From contig CANMSL010000018.1 of the NCBI GenBank assembly GCA_947500505.1, positions 1 to 64,000 of the forward strand: DNA of 64,000 bases, read 5' to 3'. Origin of the DNA: an uncultured Aquimarina sp. (GTDB taxonomy: Bacteria; Bacteroidota; Bacteroidia; Flavobacteriales; Flavobacteriaceae). The notes beneath the pieces were generated by a model. That model ran no database searches. It had not been told where the DNA came from and saw only the letters and a program-made list of their open reading frames with translations. Made by a program: the position numbers and the translations under genes. Every line of letters starts with the position of its first letter. The stretch's first letter is position 1. Shown one piece after another: positions 20,430-29,542 of this stretch.

Positions 20430-22358
20430 ATGAAAAAGTTTTTACTATTACTAGTGATGGTTTCTACCTTAACTGGTTTTGGTCAGGTACCATCTTATTA
20501 TAACGACGTTAATTTATCTTTAACCGGTCAATCTTTAAAGAATGAATTAGCTACTAAAGTTACAAACACCCAAACGAATACATTATCCTATACACCAGGA
20601 GTTTGGGATGCCTTGAAACAGGCAGATCTTGATCCTACAAACTCCTCTAGAGTTATTCTGATCTATGGGTTTAATGATACTGATGGAAATTCAACAACAG
20701 ACAGAACCAGAGGAGTAAATAATAATGGAGGTGGTTCTACAGATTGGAACAGAGAACACGTATATCCCAAATCACTTGGGAATCCTAATCTTGGAACCAC
20801 AGGACCAGGAGCAGATGTGCATCATCTAAGGCCTTCTGATGTACAAAGAAACTCTAGTAGGGGAAGTCGTAAGTTTGCTGATGGTTCTGGAAATTCCGGA
20901 ACGACTTCACAAGGACATTGGTACCCAGGAGATGAATTTAAGGGCGATGTAGCGCGAATGATGATGTTTATGTACATAAGATATGGTAATCGATGCTTAC
21001 CTTCTAATGTGGGAATAGGAACAGCAGTATCTGGTGACGCCGATATGATCCAGTTATTTTTAGAATGGAATGCCGAAGATCCTGTTTCTCAATTAGAATT
21101 GCAACGAAATCCAATTATCGAAAATTTACAAGGAAACAGAAACCCTTTTATTGATAACCCAGCTTTTGCTACTCAGATTTGGGGAGGACCACAGGCGGAG
21201 GATCGTTTCGGAAATACTGGAGTTGGAGGAAATACACACTGCAGTTCAACAATTACTTCTTTTCCTTACAGTGAAAGTTTTGAAAATACTTTAGGTGCTT
21301 GGAAGCAAGCAACATCTGGAGATGATTTTAATTGGGCAACTCGTTCTGGCAGTACGCCGTCTTCTAATACCGGTCCAAGTTCAGCGAATACAGGTTCGTA
21401 TTATATTTTTATGGAATCTTCAACTCCTAATTATTCTAACAAAAGAGCAATAATATATTCGCCTTGTTACGATATTACGAATGCAAGTCAGGCTACCTTT
21501 TCATTTAAATATCATATGTATGGTGCTTCAGCGATGGGAAGTTTGGCTTTGGAAGCAAGTCTTGATGGAACCAGTTGGACATCCATCTGGAGCAAATCCG
21601 GAAATCAAGGAAATTCCTGGCAGACAGCTTCTGTTGATTTAGGCTCTTATTCAGGTGAAGAAGTACAGTTACGTTTTAATGGAATTACAGGAACTACATG
21701 GCAGGGAGATATGGCTGTTGATGCGGTCAATTTTTCCACTTCTGGAAATACTGGTGGTGGCTCAACAACTAGTGATGTTACTCTAAGAATTACTTTTGAT
21801 AACTATCCGGAAGAAACAAGTTGGGAAATAAGAAATGATAATAATCAAGTAGTGTACTCTGGTGGCACTTATGGCTCTCAGGCTAATGGTTCTACCATTA
21901 ATGTATCTAGAACGATGGATAGTGGATGTTATACATTGATTGTAAAAGATGTTTATGGAGATGGTATTTGCTGTAGTTATGGTAATGGTTCGTATGCGTT
22001 AACCGACACTTCTAATGGAGCGTTATTAGTATCCGGAGGTTCTTTTGGAGCACAAGACAGCAACAGTTTTTGTGTAGATTCTGCAACAAGAAATTTTTCT
22101 GAAGAGATTGTAAAAGAAAACATATCTACTGTATTTGATTTTAATTTTTATCCTAATCCGGTTATAGGAGAGGTGAGAATAGAACTAGATAATACGGGAG
22201 ATGCAGATTATAAAGTCGTAAACCAAATGGGCCAGGTTATAAAAGCAGGAAAAGTCATAAAAGAACCCATTCAACTTCACGAATTACCATCAGGAATGTA
22301 TTTTATCTCTGTTAATGATGGAAAACGAACTGTTAGTAAGAAATTTGTAAAAGAATAA
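20430..22358 (+). CDS. Secreted endonuclease I-family nuclease with MAM-like domain and T9SS type A sorting domain
   Basis: Signal MKKFLLLLVMVSTLTGFGQ; NREHVYPKSLGNPNLG...GADVHHLRPSD nuclease motif; C-terminal FNFYPNPVIGEVRIEL...LPSGMYFISV...KKFVKE sorting domain. Confidence 0.88.
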   Translation: MKKFLLLLVMVSTLTGFGQVPSYYNDVNLSLTGQSLKNELATKVTNTQTNTLSYTPGVWDALKQADLDPTNSSRVILIYGFNDTDGNSTTDRTRGVNNNGGGSTDWNREHVYPKSLGNPNLGTTGPGADVHHLRPSDVQRNSSRGSRKFADGSGNSGTTSQGHWYPGDEFKGDVARMMMFMYIRYGNRCLPSNVGIGTAVSGDADMIQLFLEWNAEDPVSQLELQRNPIIENLQGNRNPFIDNPAFATQIWGGPQAEDRFGNTGVGGNTHCSSTITSFPYSESFENTLGAWKQATSGDDFNWATRSGSTPSSNTGPSSANTGSYYIFMESSTPNYSNKRAIIYSPCYDITNASQATFSFKYHMYGASAMGSLALEASLDGTSWTSIWSKSGNQGNSWQTASVDLGSYSGEEVQLRFNGITGTTWQGDMAVDAVNFSTSGNTGGGSTTSDVTLRITFDNYPEETSWEIRNDNNQVVYSGGTYGSQANGSTINVSRTMDSGCYTLIVKDVYGDGICCSYGNGSYALTDTSNGALLVSGGSFGAQDSNSFCVDSATRNFSEEIVKENISTVFDFNFYPNPVIGEVRIELDNTGDADYKVVNQMGQVIKAGKVIKEPIQLHELPSGMYFISVNDGKRTVSKKFVKE

Positions 22359-22380
22359 CTGATCATTTATATAAAAGTAA

Positions 22381-22407
22381 AAAACCTCGTTATCATAACG
22401 AGGTTTT
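22381..22407. terminator. Bidirectional intrinsic terminator
   Basis: AAAACCTCGTTATcATAACGAGGTTTT inverted repeat between convergent genes. Confidence 0.8.
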
Positions 22408-22452
22408 TATGCTTATTATTGATTTATTTGTCTAACCTATTATTAACCTTCA

Positions 22453-23229
22453 TTACTTCAGTTGCTGTAATAATTTCTCGGCAACAAGCTCTGATGACGC
22501 AGGGTTTTGTCCGGTAATTAATAATCCATCTTCTATAACGTATGGACTCCAGTCAGCTCCTTTAGAATATGTACCTCCATTAGCTATTAACATATCTTCT
22601 ACAAGAAAAGGTACTATAGCTGTTAATTGAACAGCTTCTTCTTCTGTATTAGAAAATCCAGTTACTTTTTTACCCTTTACTAAAGATTCTCCATTAGCTC
22701 CTTTTGTGTTCTTAAAAACAGCAGGTGCGTGACATACAGCTCCTACAGGCTTATTTTGATTGTAGAAAGCTTCAATTAAAGCAATAGAGTTCTTGTCTTC
22801 TGCTAAATCCCATAAAGGACCGTGACCTCCGGGATAAAAAATTGCGTCATAATCATTTGCGTTTATACTAGTTAGTTTGGTAGAATTGGCCAGAATTGTT
22901 TGAGTTTCTTGATCTCCGTTAAATCTTTTGGTTGCGGGTGTTTGGAAATCAGGTAATTCACTTTTCGGATCAATTGGTGGTTGTCCTCCTTTTGGAGAGG
23001 CAATAGTTATCTCCGCACCTTTATCTTTCAAAAAATAATAAGGCGAAGCAAATTCTTCAATCCAAAATCCTGTTTTTTCTCCTGTATTCCCTAATTCACT
23101 ATGACTGGTCAATACGAATAGTACTTTTTTCATATCATCTGTTTTTTTAGTTGTTTCTTTAGCTGCTGTGTTTTTTCCACAAGAAGCAAATAGTATAATT
23201 GCTGTAGCTATACCTATGATTTTTTTCAT
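22453..23229 (-). CDS. DJ-1/PfpI family protein (type 1 glutamine amidotransferase-like), lipoprotein signal
   Basis: FYPGGHGPLWDL and PVGAVCHAPAVF nucleophile-elbow motif; MKKIIGIATAIILFASCGKN signal. Confidence 0.9.
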   Translation of the reverse strand: MKKIIGIATAIILFASCGKNTAAKETTKKTDDMKKVLFVLTSHSELGNTGEKTGFWIEEFASPYYFLKDKGAEITIASPKGGQPPIDPKSELPDFQTPATKRFNGDQETQTILANSTKLTSINANDYDAIFYPGGHGPLWDLAEDKNSIALIEAFYNQNKPVGAVCHAPAVFKNTKGANGESLVKGKKVTGFSNTEEEAVQLTAIVPFLVEDMLIANGGTYSKGADWSPYVIEDGLLITGQNPASSELVAEKLLQQLK

Positions 23230-23325
23230 TGATAATCCTTTTGTTAAATTTATTTTGTGTTTTTTACAGGATCAAAATTAAAGCAACTTAAAACGCTAAA
23301 AAATGATGTATGATAAGAAAAGAAA

Positions 23326-23895
23326 TTAATTTCTTGCTATTTCTTTTCGGACTCTACTTAGACTTTCTGATGTGATTCCGAGATAAGAAGCGATATGGTA
23401 ATTTTTAACCAGTTGTTCTATATTAGGATAGGTATTAACAAAATCAATATACTGCTCTCTGGCTGTTTTAGATAGGTCACCTATGATTCTTTTCTGGAAA
23501 GAACTAATATACGACTCGGTTTTGATTCTAAAATAGCGTTCTATGCTGGGAGTTTTATCAAAAATTTCATTCATATCGTCTCTGGAAAGCCTTAGCAGTG
23601 TTGCGTCTTGGATACACTCAATCTGAAGAATTGCTTTTTCATTTTTGAAAAATGCTGTATAATCACTAATCCACCAATCCGTAATCGCAAATTGTATAGT
23701 ATGTTCTTTTGCTGCCCTATCTGTATAAAAAGATCATAAACATCCCTGTACTACATAGTATTGAAAATAGGCTCTGTCATTAGGATATAGTAAAACTTCT
23801 CCTTTTGTAACCTTTATTTTTTTTAACTTATCGCTAATTATTTTTTTATCTTCTTTGCTTAGTTGCACACCTTTAAAAATTTCTTCGAAGTTCAT
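23326..23895 (-). pseudogene. Crp/Fnr-type transcriptional regulator interrupted by one in-frame TGA
   Basis: Continuous frame from ATG (23893-23895) to stop at 23326 with a single TGA at 23734-23736: MNFEEIFKGVQ...YYVVQGCL*SFYTDRAAKEHTIQFAITDWWISDY...; the track only shows the 82-aa C-terminus. Confidence 0.82.
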
Positions 23896-24003
23896 ATGAA
23901 TGCAATTACTTAGCGACAGTTTATGTACAACTTTGAGCTGTTATGATAGGACTAGTTTTTTTGTTCCATAAAAGTATTAAAAAGAATTTCTTAAAAGCAA
24001 AAA

Positions 24004-24029
24004 ATCCAACCACAGTACTGTGGTTGGAT
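24004..24029. terminator. Terminator of dnaN
   Basis: Perfect 26-bp palindrome ATCCAACCACAGTACTGTGGTTGGAT with TTTTTT on the minus strand. Confidence 0.85.
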
Positions 24030-24061
24030 CCTAATATTCTTATCAATTAATTAATATATGT

Positions 24062-25180
24062 TTAATTATTAAGCATTACCGGCATAACCAGCATTGTAAC
24101 AGTTTCTCCTTCATCCAATCCATCGGTAGGGGTAAGGATTCCTGCTCGATTAGGCAGAGACATTTCTAATTGTACATCATCAGCATTAAGATTGTTCAGC
24201 ATCTCACTTAAGAAACGAGAGTTAAATCCTATCTGCATATCATCACCTTGATAATCACAGGTAAGACGTTCTTCTGCTTTATTAGAATAATCGATATCTT
24301 CTGCAGAGATATTCAATTCTGCACCTGCGATTTTTAATCGGATTTGATGTGTAGTTTTATTAGAGAAAATAGAAACCCTACGAACAGAGTTAAGGAACTG
24401 TAAACGCGCAATAGTTAATTTATTCGGGTTCTCCTTTGGGATTACTGCTTCGTAGTTAGGGTATTTACCATCAATCAATCTGCAAATCAACTGTGTCTCA
24501 TCAAAGGTGAACTTTGCATTAGACTCATTGTATTCAATCAATACTTCCGTATCACTACCTGCCAAAATACCTTTAAGAAGGTTTAGAGGTTTCTTCGGCA
24601 TAATGAATTCTGCAGCTTGAGAAGCTTGTACATCTTCACGAGAATATTTTACCAATTTATGGGCATCAGTAGCTACAAAAGTGAGACTTTCTGTAGAAAA
24701 CTGAAAAAACACACCACTCATCACTGGTCTAAGGTCATCATTACCGGTAGCAAAAATAGTTTTACTGATCGCCGTAGCCAAAATATCTCCCAATAGTGTA
24801 GTCGAACTTGGATCTTCCAATTCTACTGCTTTAGGAAATTCTTCTCCATCTGCATACGCTAGTGCATATTTACCGTGATTAGAACTTATTTCTATAGTAC
24901 TATTATCTCCTGCTACGAATGTGAGAGGTTGTTCAGGAAACGTTTTTAATGTTTCTAATAATAACTTTGCAGGTACAGCAATGATTCCTTCATCAGAAGA
25001 TTCTACTTCTAATTTAGCCGACATAGTAGTTTCTAAATCAGAAGCTGAAACGGTTAAGGAGTTATTATCTAATTCAAATAAAAAGTTATCTAAAATCGGT
25101 AAAGTATTACTGTTATTGATAACTCCACCCAATACCTGAAGTTGTTTTAATAAATATGAACTGGAAACTATGAATTTCAC
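24062..25180 (-). CDS. dnaN: DNA polymerase III beta subunit (sliding clamp)
   Basis: MKFIVSSSYLLKQLQVLGGVINNSNTLPILDNFLFE...; three-domain clamp-like ORF, C-terminal VMPVML. Confidence 0.96.
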   Translation of the reverse strand: MKFIVSSSYLLKQLQVLGGVINNSNTLPILDNFLFELDNNSLTVSASDLETTMSAKLEVESSDEGIIAVPAKLLLETLKTFPEQPLTFVAGDNSTIEISSNHGKYALAYADGEEFPKAVELEDPSSTTLLGDILATAISKTIFATGNDDLRPVMSGVFFQFSTESLTFVATDAHKLVKYSREDVQASQAAEFIMPKKPLNLLKGILAGSDTEVLIEYNESNAKFTFDETQLICRLIDGKYPNYEAVIPKENPNKLTIARLQFLNSVRRVSIFSNKTTHQIRLKIAGAELNISAEDIDYSNKAEERLTCDYQGDDMQIGFNSRFLSEMLNNLNADDVQLEMSLPNRAGILTPTDGLDEGETVTMLVMPVMLNN

Positions 25181-25350
25181 CCGTTTAATTTTTTAGATTA
25201 GTACTGTTTTTACAGTGGCTATAGTTTAATAGCATACGCAAATATAATTGTAATCTACAAGGATTTCAGTATGCTAAAAACGTTAGTTATTAACAAACAG
25301 ACAGGAGTTATCGACTATGAGAATCAATTGCAATTTATCAAAATCCTAAA

Positions 25351-25938
25351 TCAGGAGTTAGTGCGGTCCTGATCATTCATCAGCTTATCGGTATAATGTG
25401 CCTTGTGTTTTGACTGAGCAAAACGCTTTTTATTATAAGAACCTGACTGTCCTCTGGCTATAGATAAGGATTGCCATTGCTCATTTTGAATCATCTTTCC
25501 CAGAAATACGATTTGACCAATATGATATGAATAGTGAGCTAATTGGCGATTGATCGCTTCTGAAATGGTGTGCTCAATATTTCTGATATAAACAGGTTGA
25601 TGAAAATTAGTATCGTTGATACTGTCTAAAGCGTCAAAGAGGCATTGCCAACCTTCGTTCCATTTAGACAGCAATTCTGTTTTGGTTTTGATATCATTTT
25701 CGAATTCTGCATCACGTGATCGCCATTCTTTTTCTCCGTCTGATGAAAGAAAATCTGTCCAACGAGATTTCATATTACCCCAAAGGTGTTTTACAATTGT
25801 AGCAATACTATTACTATCTTCATTATACTGCCAAAATAAGCGATCATCATCAGAGACTTGATCAATTGTTTTCTCTCCTAAGGATTTATAATAGAGGAAC
25901 TGTTTTTTAATTCCTTTCAGGTGTACGTCTATATTCAT
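25351..25938 (-). CDS. DUF1572/DinB-like protein
   Basis: SNSIATIVKHLWGNMKSRWTDFLSSDGEKEWRSRDAEF...INRQLAHYSYHIGQIVFLGKMI. Confidence 0.8.
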   Translation of the reverse strand: MNIDVHLKGIKKQFLYYKSLGEKTIDQVSDDDRLFWQYNEDSNSIATIVKHLWGNMKSRWTDFLSSDGEKEWRSRDAEFENDIKTKTELLSKWNEGWQCLFDALDSINDTNFHQPVYIRNIEHTISEAINRQLAHYSYHIGQIVFLGKMIQNEQWQSLSIARGQSGSYNKKRFAQSKHKAHYTDKLMNDQDRTNS

Positions 25939-26225
25939 TTTGATATTTTTATTTTTAAAATATACTAAATAGCCAGAATTAATTCATAAATCTTAACTTA
26001 ATAAGTTAACTTGAAAAATTGAAATGCATTTTTTATTATTATAGTTCTATAAAAATTTATGTCTATAAAAATTAAGTTAATTAATATTATTATTAAGTTA
26101 AATAACTTTTACATAACATTTTAAGCGGTTTAAGATTGTAATTTAGAAGGGAGAAATTATGTTAAAAGTCAAAAACCTAATTGACGTAAAATGTTTAGGT
26201 TCGTTTAATTCTTAAAACCTATTTT

Positions 26226-26438
26226 ATGAGAAAGATGATTAATTCAATTTCTGGAGTTCAAAAACTGTCTAAAGGTTCCCAAAGGGAAATTAAAGGCGGC
26301 ATGCCAGAGCCAGATGATTGTATCAGTGGATGCTATCGATTTTATATAGCAGATAGCGGAAGTAATGCATGTGTTGTTCCAAGCCCAAGTGGAGCCAGTT
26401 GTTTTGGGACGGTGCAAAATGGGCAATGCTGTATTTAA
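26226..26438 (+). CDS. Bacteriocin/RiPP-like precursor peptide with GG leader, six-Cys core (peptide C)
   Basis: MRKMINSISGVQKLSKGSQREIKGG leader; core MPEPDDCISGCYRFYIADSGSNACVVPSPSGASCFGTVQNGQCCI. Confidence 0.7.
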   Translation: MRKMINSISGVQKLSKGSQREIKGGMPEPDDCISGCYRFYIADSGSNACVVPSPSGASCFGTVQNGQCCI

Positions 26439-26453
26439 TTAGTAGGATAAAGG

Positions 26454-26497
26454 ATGATAAGTAAGAAAGCTACTATCAAAGTTTTCTTACTTATCAT
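26454..26497. terminator. Intrinsic terminator after peptide C gene
   Basis: ATGATAAGTAAGAAA ... TTTCTTACTTATCAT inverted repeat. Confidence 0.7.
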
Positions 26498-26527
26498 TAT
26501 TTTGAAATTATGTAATACATTAAAATA

Positions 26528-28930
26528 CTATATACTATATTTTTTTCTTCTTACAAATGAAAACAAGAATCCAAAAAGTCCTAGAATCAATAGAGGAATC
26601 ACAATATTGATTACCTGCCATAACATTCTGCTTTCTATTACTTTTTCGATGTTAAGAAAAGCAATGTCTATTTCTTTACCTCTTACTTCCATTAAACCAG
26701 AATCATCTAGCAAATAATTAACCGTATTTAATAAAAATTCTTTATTACCATATTGCAGGTTCAAGTATGGATCATACCCTAATGTAATTGGTCTTCCTTT
26801 TCGGATTCCATTCTTGATGACATCTCCATCCGCAATAACTACCATTTTAGTTTCAGAACTACTGTCTTTTGCATCATCTAGATTAAGTGGCTTTATACGA
26901 TCTTTATAAGCGGATTTAAAATTTCCCTCTAATAATACCGCCATAGTGTGATTTCCCTCCGTGTAACTGGTAATATCAGGCTGTTGCCCGAGAATATTAT
27001 TTAAACTTATTTCTGTTGGGATTCCTTCCAGTTTTGATCTTTCAGAACTAGTAAGTAATATGGTCTTCTTAAGGTCATTTTTTAAAGTATCAATTTGGTT
27101 AGAAAATTCAAACTTTACCGATTCTATATTCTTGACAATCGGGTGATTACTTTTGCTTTTTGTCAGCGAGGCGTAAAACCACGGGTGCGGTGTAAATTGC
27201 GTGTCGTTTCCCTGACCTGATGCAAGCATCAATGGTGCAGAGTATAGATCATTAACTAATACAGGATTGATGCGAACTCCATAAGAAAATAAAGCATCTC
27301 CTAATCTAAGATCTTGCATAAATGCAATGGCAGACCCTTTTGATTGAGGTGTAAATAAGCTATCAATTTCCATTGCAACCGATTCTAACAACCAAAGTGA
27401 TTTGCCTCCATTCATAATAAATTGATCTAGCACATATTTTTCTTGCTCAGAAAATGGTTCTGTTGGTTTTGCATTGATAATTAAATTAAATTCTTTTAGA
27501 TGTTCTAGTGTTTTTTCAGGGTTAGTGGCTACAGAATCCAGCGTAAAAGCTCCTACAAAATAATATTCTTGTAGTGTCTTTATAAAATTGTTAATTTTAA
27601 TATCCGGTAATTGCCCATTGCCTCTAAGTACAGCTATTTTATGTTTTTTAGGATGAATTAGTTTTTTCAAAGCATCCGCAAAAACATATTCTAACTGTTG
27701 GATAGAATTATTAACTCTTTCTTCGGTGGTAGCGCCAATGGTATTTTTTACCAAAGCAACTTTTACACTTCGGTTTTGATAATTCATAATTGCCCAGGGA
27801 ACTACCGTCTCTATTTCTGTCTTACCACTTTCGCGCACGCTAACTTCCATAGGAGTAAGTCCAAGTCTTTGGAGTTCCTCTAGAGTTTCTTTTCTAAATT
27901 CTTCTTCCTCGATCGGATTGGTAAAAACATACTGTATTTTTGGATTAATTGCGTTGAATTCTTCCAGTATCTGTTTAGTCTCTCCTTGCAATTTTCTAAA
28001 CTCTGAAGGAAAATCACCTTCTAATAATACATCGATGGAAATGGGAACCTCTGCTTCGGATAGTAGATTTTCAGTAGCTTCAGAAAGTGTAAAACGATGA
28101 TCCGTAGTAAGATCAAAACGATTATACCTAGCACTACCTATAAGATTCATTAATATGACACCGATTGCAGCTATAAATGTAATTTTGAATATTTTTTTTC
28201 TGGAATATTTTGCTAAAATTATCGTAGTTAATAAGATGAAAAATATAATGATACTAATAAAATATACGATATCTCTGGTATCCAGGATTCCCTGGCTAAT
28301 CCGCTCATAATGTAACTGAATTCCAATTTGTTCTAAGGTATAACCTGCATCTCCAAATAATTGATAATCTGTCAACCCACTAAACCCAAAATAGAACAGA
28401 AAACAAAGAAATACTCCTATCAGAAACGCAACTATTTGATTGTTAGTAATTGAAGAGGAAAAAGTACCGATAGCGGTGTAGGTGGCTCCAAGGAGTAACA
28501 GTGCAATATATGATCCTAAAGTGCTACCAATATCAAGGTTGCCAACTGGATTCCCCACTTGATATATAGTTAGTACATATAATAAACTTGGGATCAAAGC
28601 TACTATAATTAAAAACAGGCTCCCTAAATATTTTCCTGTGACCAATTGCCATAGCTTTATCGGTTTGGTCAATAAAAGTTCTAAAGTTCCTTGTTTTTTT
28701 TCTTCAGAAATACTGCGCATGGTTACGGCCGGAATTAAAAACAGTAATATCCAAGGTGCAATTAAAAAGAATGGAGAAAGATCCGCAAACCCACTATCCA
28801 GAATATTGAATTGCCCCTTGAATACCCATAAAAAGAGTCCGTTAAGAATTAAAAATATTCCAATTACCAGATATCCTACAGAGGAGGCAAAAAATGTATT
28901 GATTTCTTTTCTAATTATTGCTAGCATTCT
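26528..28930 (-). CDS. Fused GldF (ABC permease) - GldG (substrate-binding-like) gliding-motility ABC component
   Basis: N-terminal MLAIIRKEINTFFASSVGYLVIGIFLILNGLFLWVFKGQFNILDSGFADLSPFF (GldF); then SARYNRFDLTTDHRFTLSEATENLLSEAEVPISIDVLLEGDFPSEFRKLQ (GldG) without an intervening stop; internal Met at 28930 preferred as start. Confidence 0.85.
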   Translation of the reverse strand, partial: RMLAIIRKEINTFFASSVGYLVIGIFLILNGLFLWVFKGQFNILDSGFADLSPFFLIAPWILLFLIPAVTMRSISEEKKQGTLELLLTKPIKLWQLVTGKYLGSLFLIIVALIPSLLYVLTIYQVGNPVGNLDIGSTLGSYIALLLLGATYTAIGTFSSSITNNQIVAFLIGVFLCFLFYFGFSGLTDYQLFGDAGYTLEQIGIQLHYERISQGILDTRDIVYFISIIIFFILLTTIILAKYSRKKIFKITFIAAIGVILMNLIGSARYNRFDLTTDHRFTLSEATENLLSEAEVPISIDVLLEGDFPSEFRKLQGETKQILEEFNAINPKIQYVFTNPIEEEEFRKETLEELQRLGLTPMEVSVRESGKTEIETVVPWAIMNYQNRSVKVALVKNTIGATTEERVNNSIQQLEYVFADALKKLIHPKKHKIAVLRGNGQLPDIKINNFIKTLQEYYFVGAFTLDSVATNPEKTLEHLKEFNLIINAKPTEPFSEQEKYVLDQFIMNGGKSLWLLESVAMEIDSLFTPQSKGSAIAFMQDLRLGDALFSYGVRINPVLVNDLYSAPLMLASGQGNDTQFTPHPWFYASLTKSKSNHPIVKNIESVKFEFSNQIDTLKNDLKKTILLTSSERSKLEGIPTEISLNNILGQQPDITSYTEGNHTMAVLLEGNFKSAYKDRIKPLNLDDAKDSSSETKMVVIADGDVIKNGIRKGRPITLGYDPYLNLQYGNKEFLLNTVNYLLDDSGLMEVRGKEIDIAFLNIEKVIESRMLWQVINIVIPLLILGLFGFLFSFVRRKKYSI

Positions 28931-28976
28931 TAGTAAGGTTAAAAGTTGTAAAAATCTGAAAAATTGACCGTATAAT

Positions 28977-29276
28977 TTAGTGTTCAGAACTCCCAACTTG
29001 TTCTACACTCCAGGCTTCCGGTTTTTGATTAAATTTATTTTTAGTATTTGCCCAAACACCTTTAAATAACGAAGACTTGCGATAGTTATTGAGGTGCTCC
29101 TCAGATTCCCAATGGCTATAGGTAAAGAACTGGTTAGTTTGATGGATATCTCGTATCAATTTTAGGTGTGAACATCCTTCAAAATTTCGAATTTTAGCTT
29201 TATTCTGCTTGAAATTCTCTAAAAAAGCATCTATTTGCTCAGGAATAAAACCCAATTTTACAATTCGTATGATCAT
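28977..29276 (-). CDS. Antibiotic biosynthesis monooxygenase (ABM)-like small protein
   Basis: MIIRIVKLGFIPEQIDAFLENFKQNKAKIRNFEGCSHLKLIRDIHQTNQFFTYSHWESEEHLNNYRKSSLFKGVW. Confidence 0.8.
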   Translation of the reverse strand: MIIRIVKLGFIPEQIDAFLENFKQNKAKIRNFEGCSHLKLIRDIHQTNQFFTYSHWESEEHLNNYRKSSLFKGVWANTKNKFNQKPEAWSVEQVGSSEH

Positions 29277-29345
29277 TTTAGTTTTTTAAATTTTCAAAGC
29301 TACAAAGTTTTGGAATGACTATTTAATATTCTTAATACTTTCTTG

Positions 29346-29422
29346 TTGTCATTCCAGCGTAGGCTGGAATCTAAAGTAAAGGATCGATTGTAAATGGATC
29401 CCATTCTACAATGGGATGACAA
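29346..29422. repeat. REP/BIME-like element, two hairpins bounded by imperfect terminal inverted repeats
   Basis: TTGTCATTCC ... GGGATGACAA ends; internal ATTCCAG-cgtagg-CTGGAAT and ATCCCAT-tctaca-ATGGGAT hairpins. Confidence 0.75.
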
Positions 29423-29431
29423 AGTTTTTTT

Positions 29432-29542
29432 GCGTTAGGGATAGCAGCGGCATCCTTTTTTACGTCAGTTCGAGTGGTCCGCTTCAGGCGGATTGTATCG
29501 AGAACAAGTAAAAAAGATAGAGTGGATAGCCCGCTCGAACGC
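29432..29542 (+). ncRNA. Structured intergenic element, candidate flavobacterial ncRNA/dispersed structured repeat
   Basis: Nested pairing: GCGTT (29432-29436)/AACGC (29538-29542); CTTTTTTAC (29455-29463)/GTAAAAAAG (29508-29516); inner TCCGC-ttcag-GCGGA hairpin. Strand is inferred. Confidence 0.5.

Noticed and set aside
23734-23736. In-frame TGA as selenocysteine or programmed recoding
   Set aside because: The position aligns with a non-catalytic Arg in Crp/Fnr proteins, and no SECIS-like hairpin was evident; a nonsense mutation is simpler.
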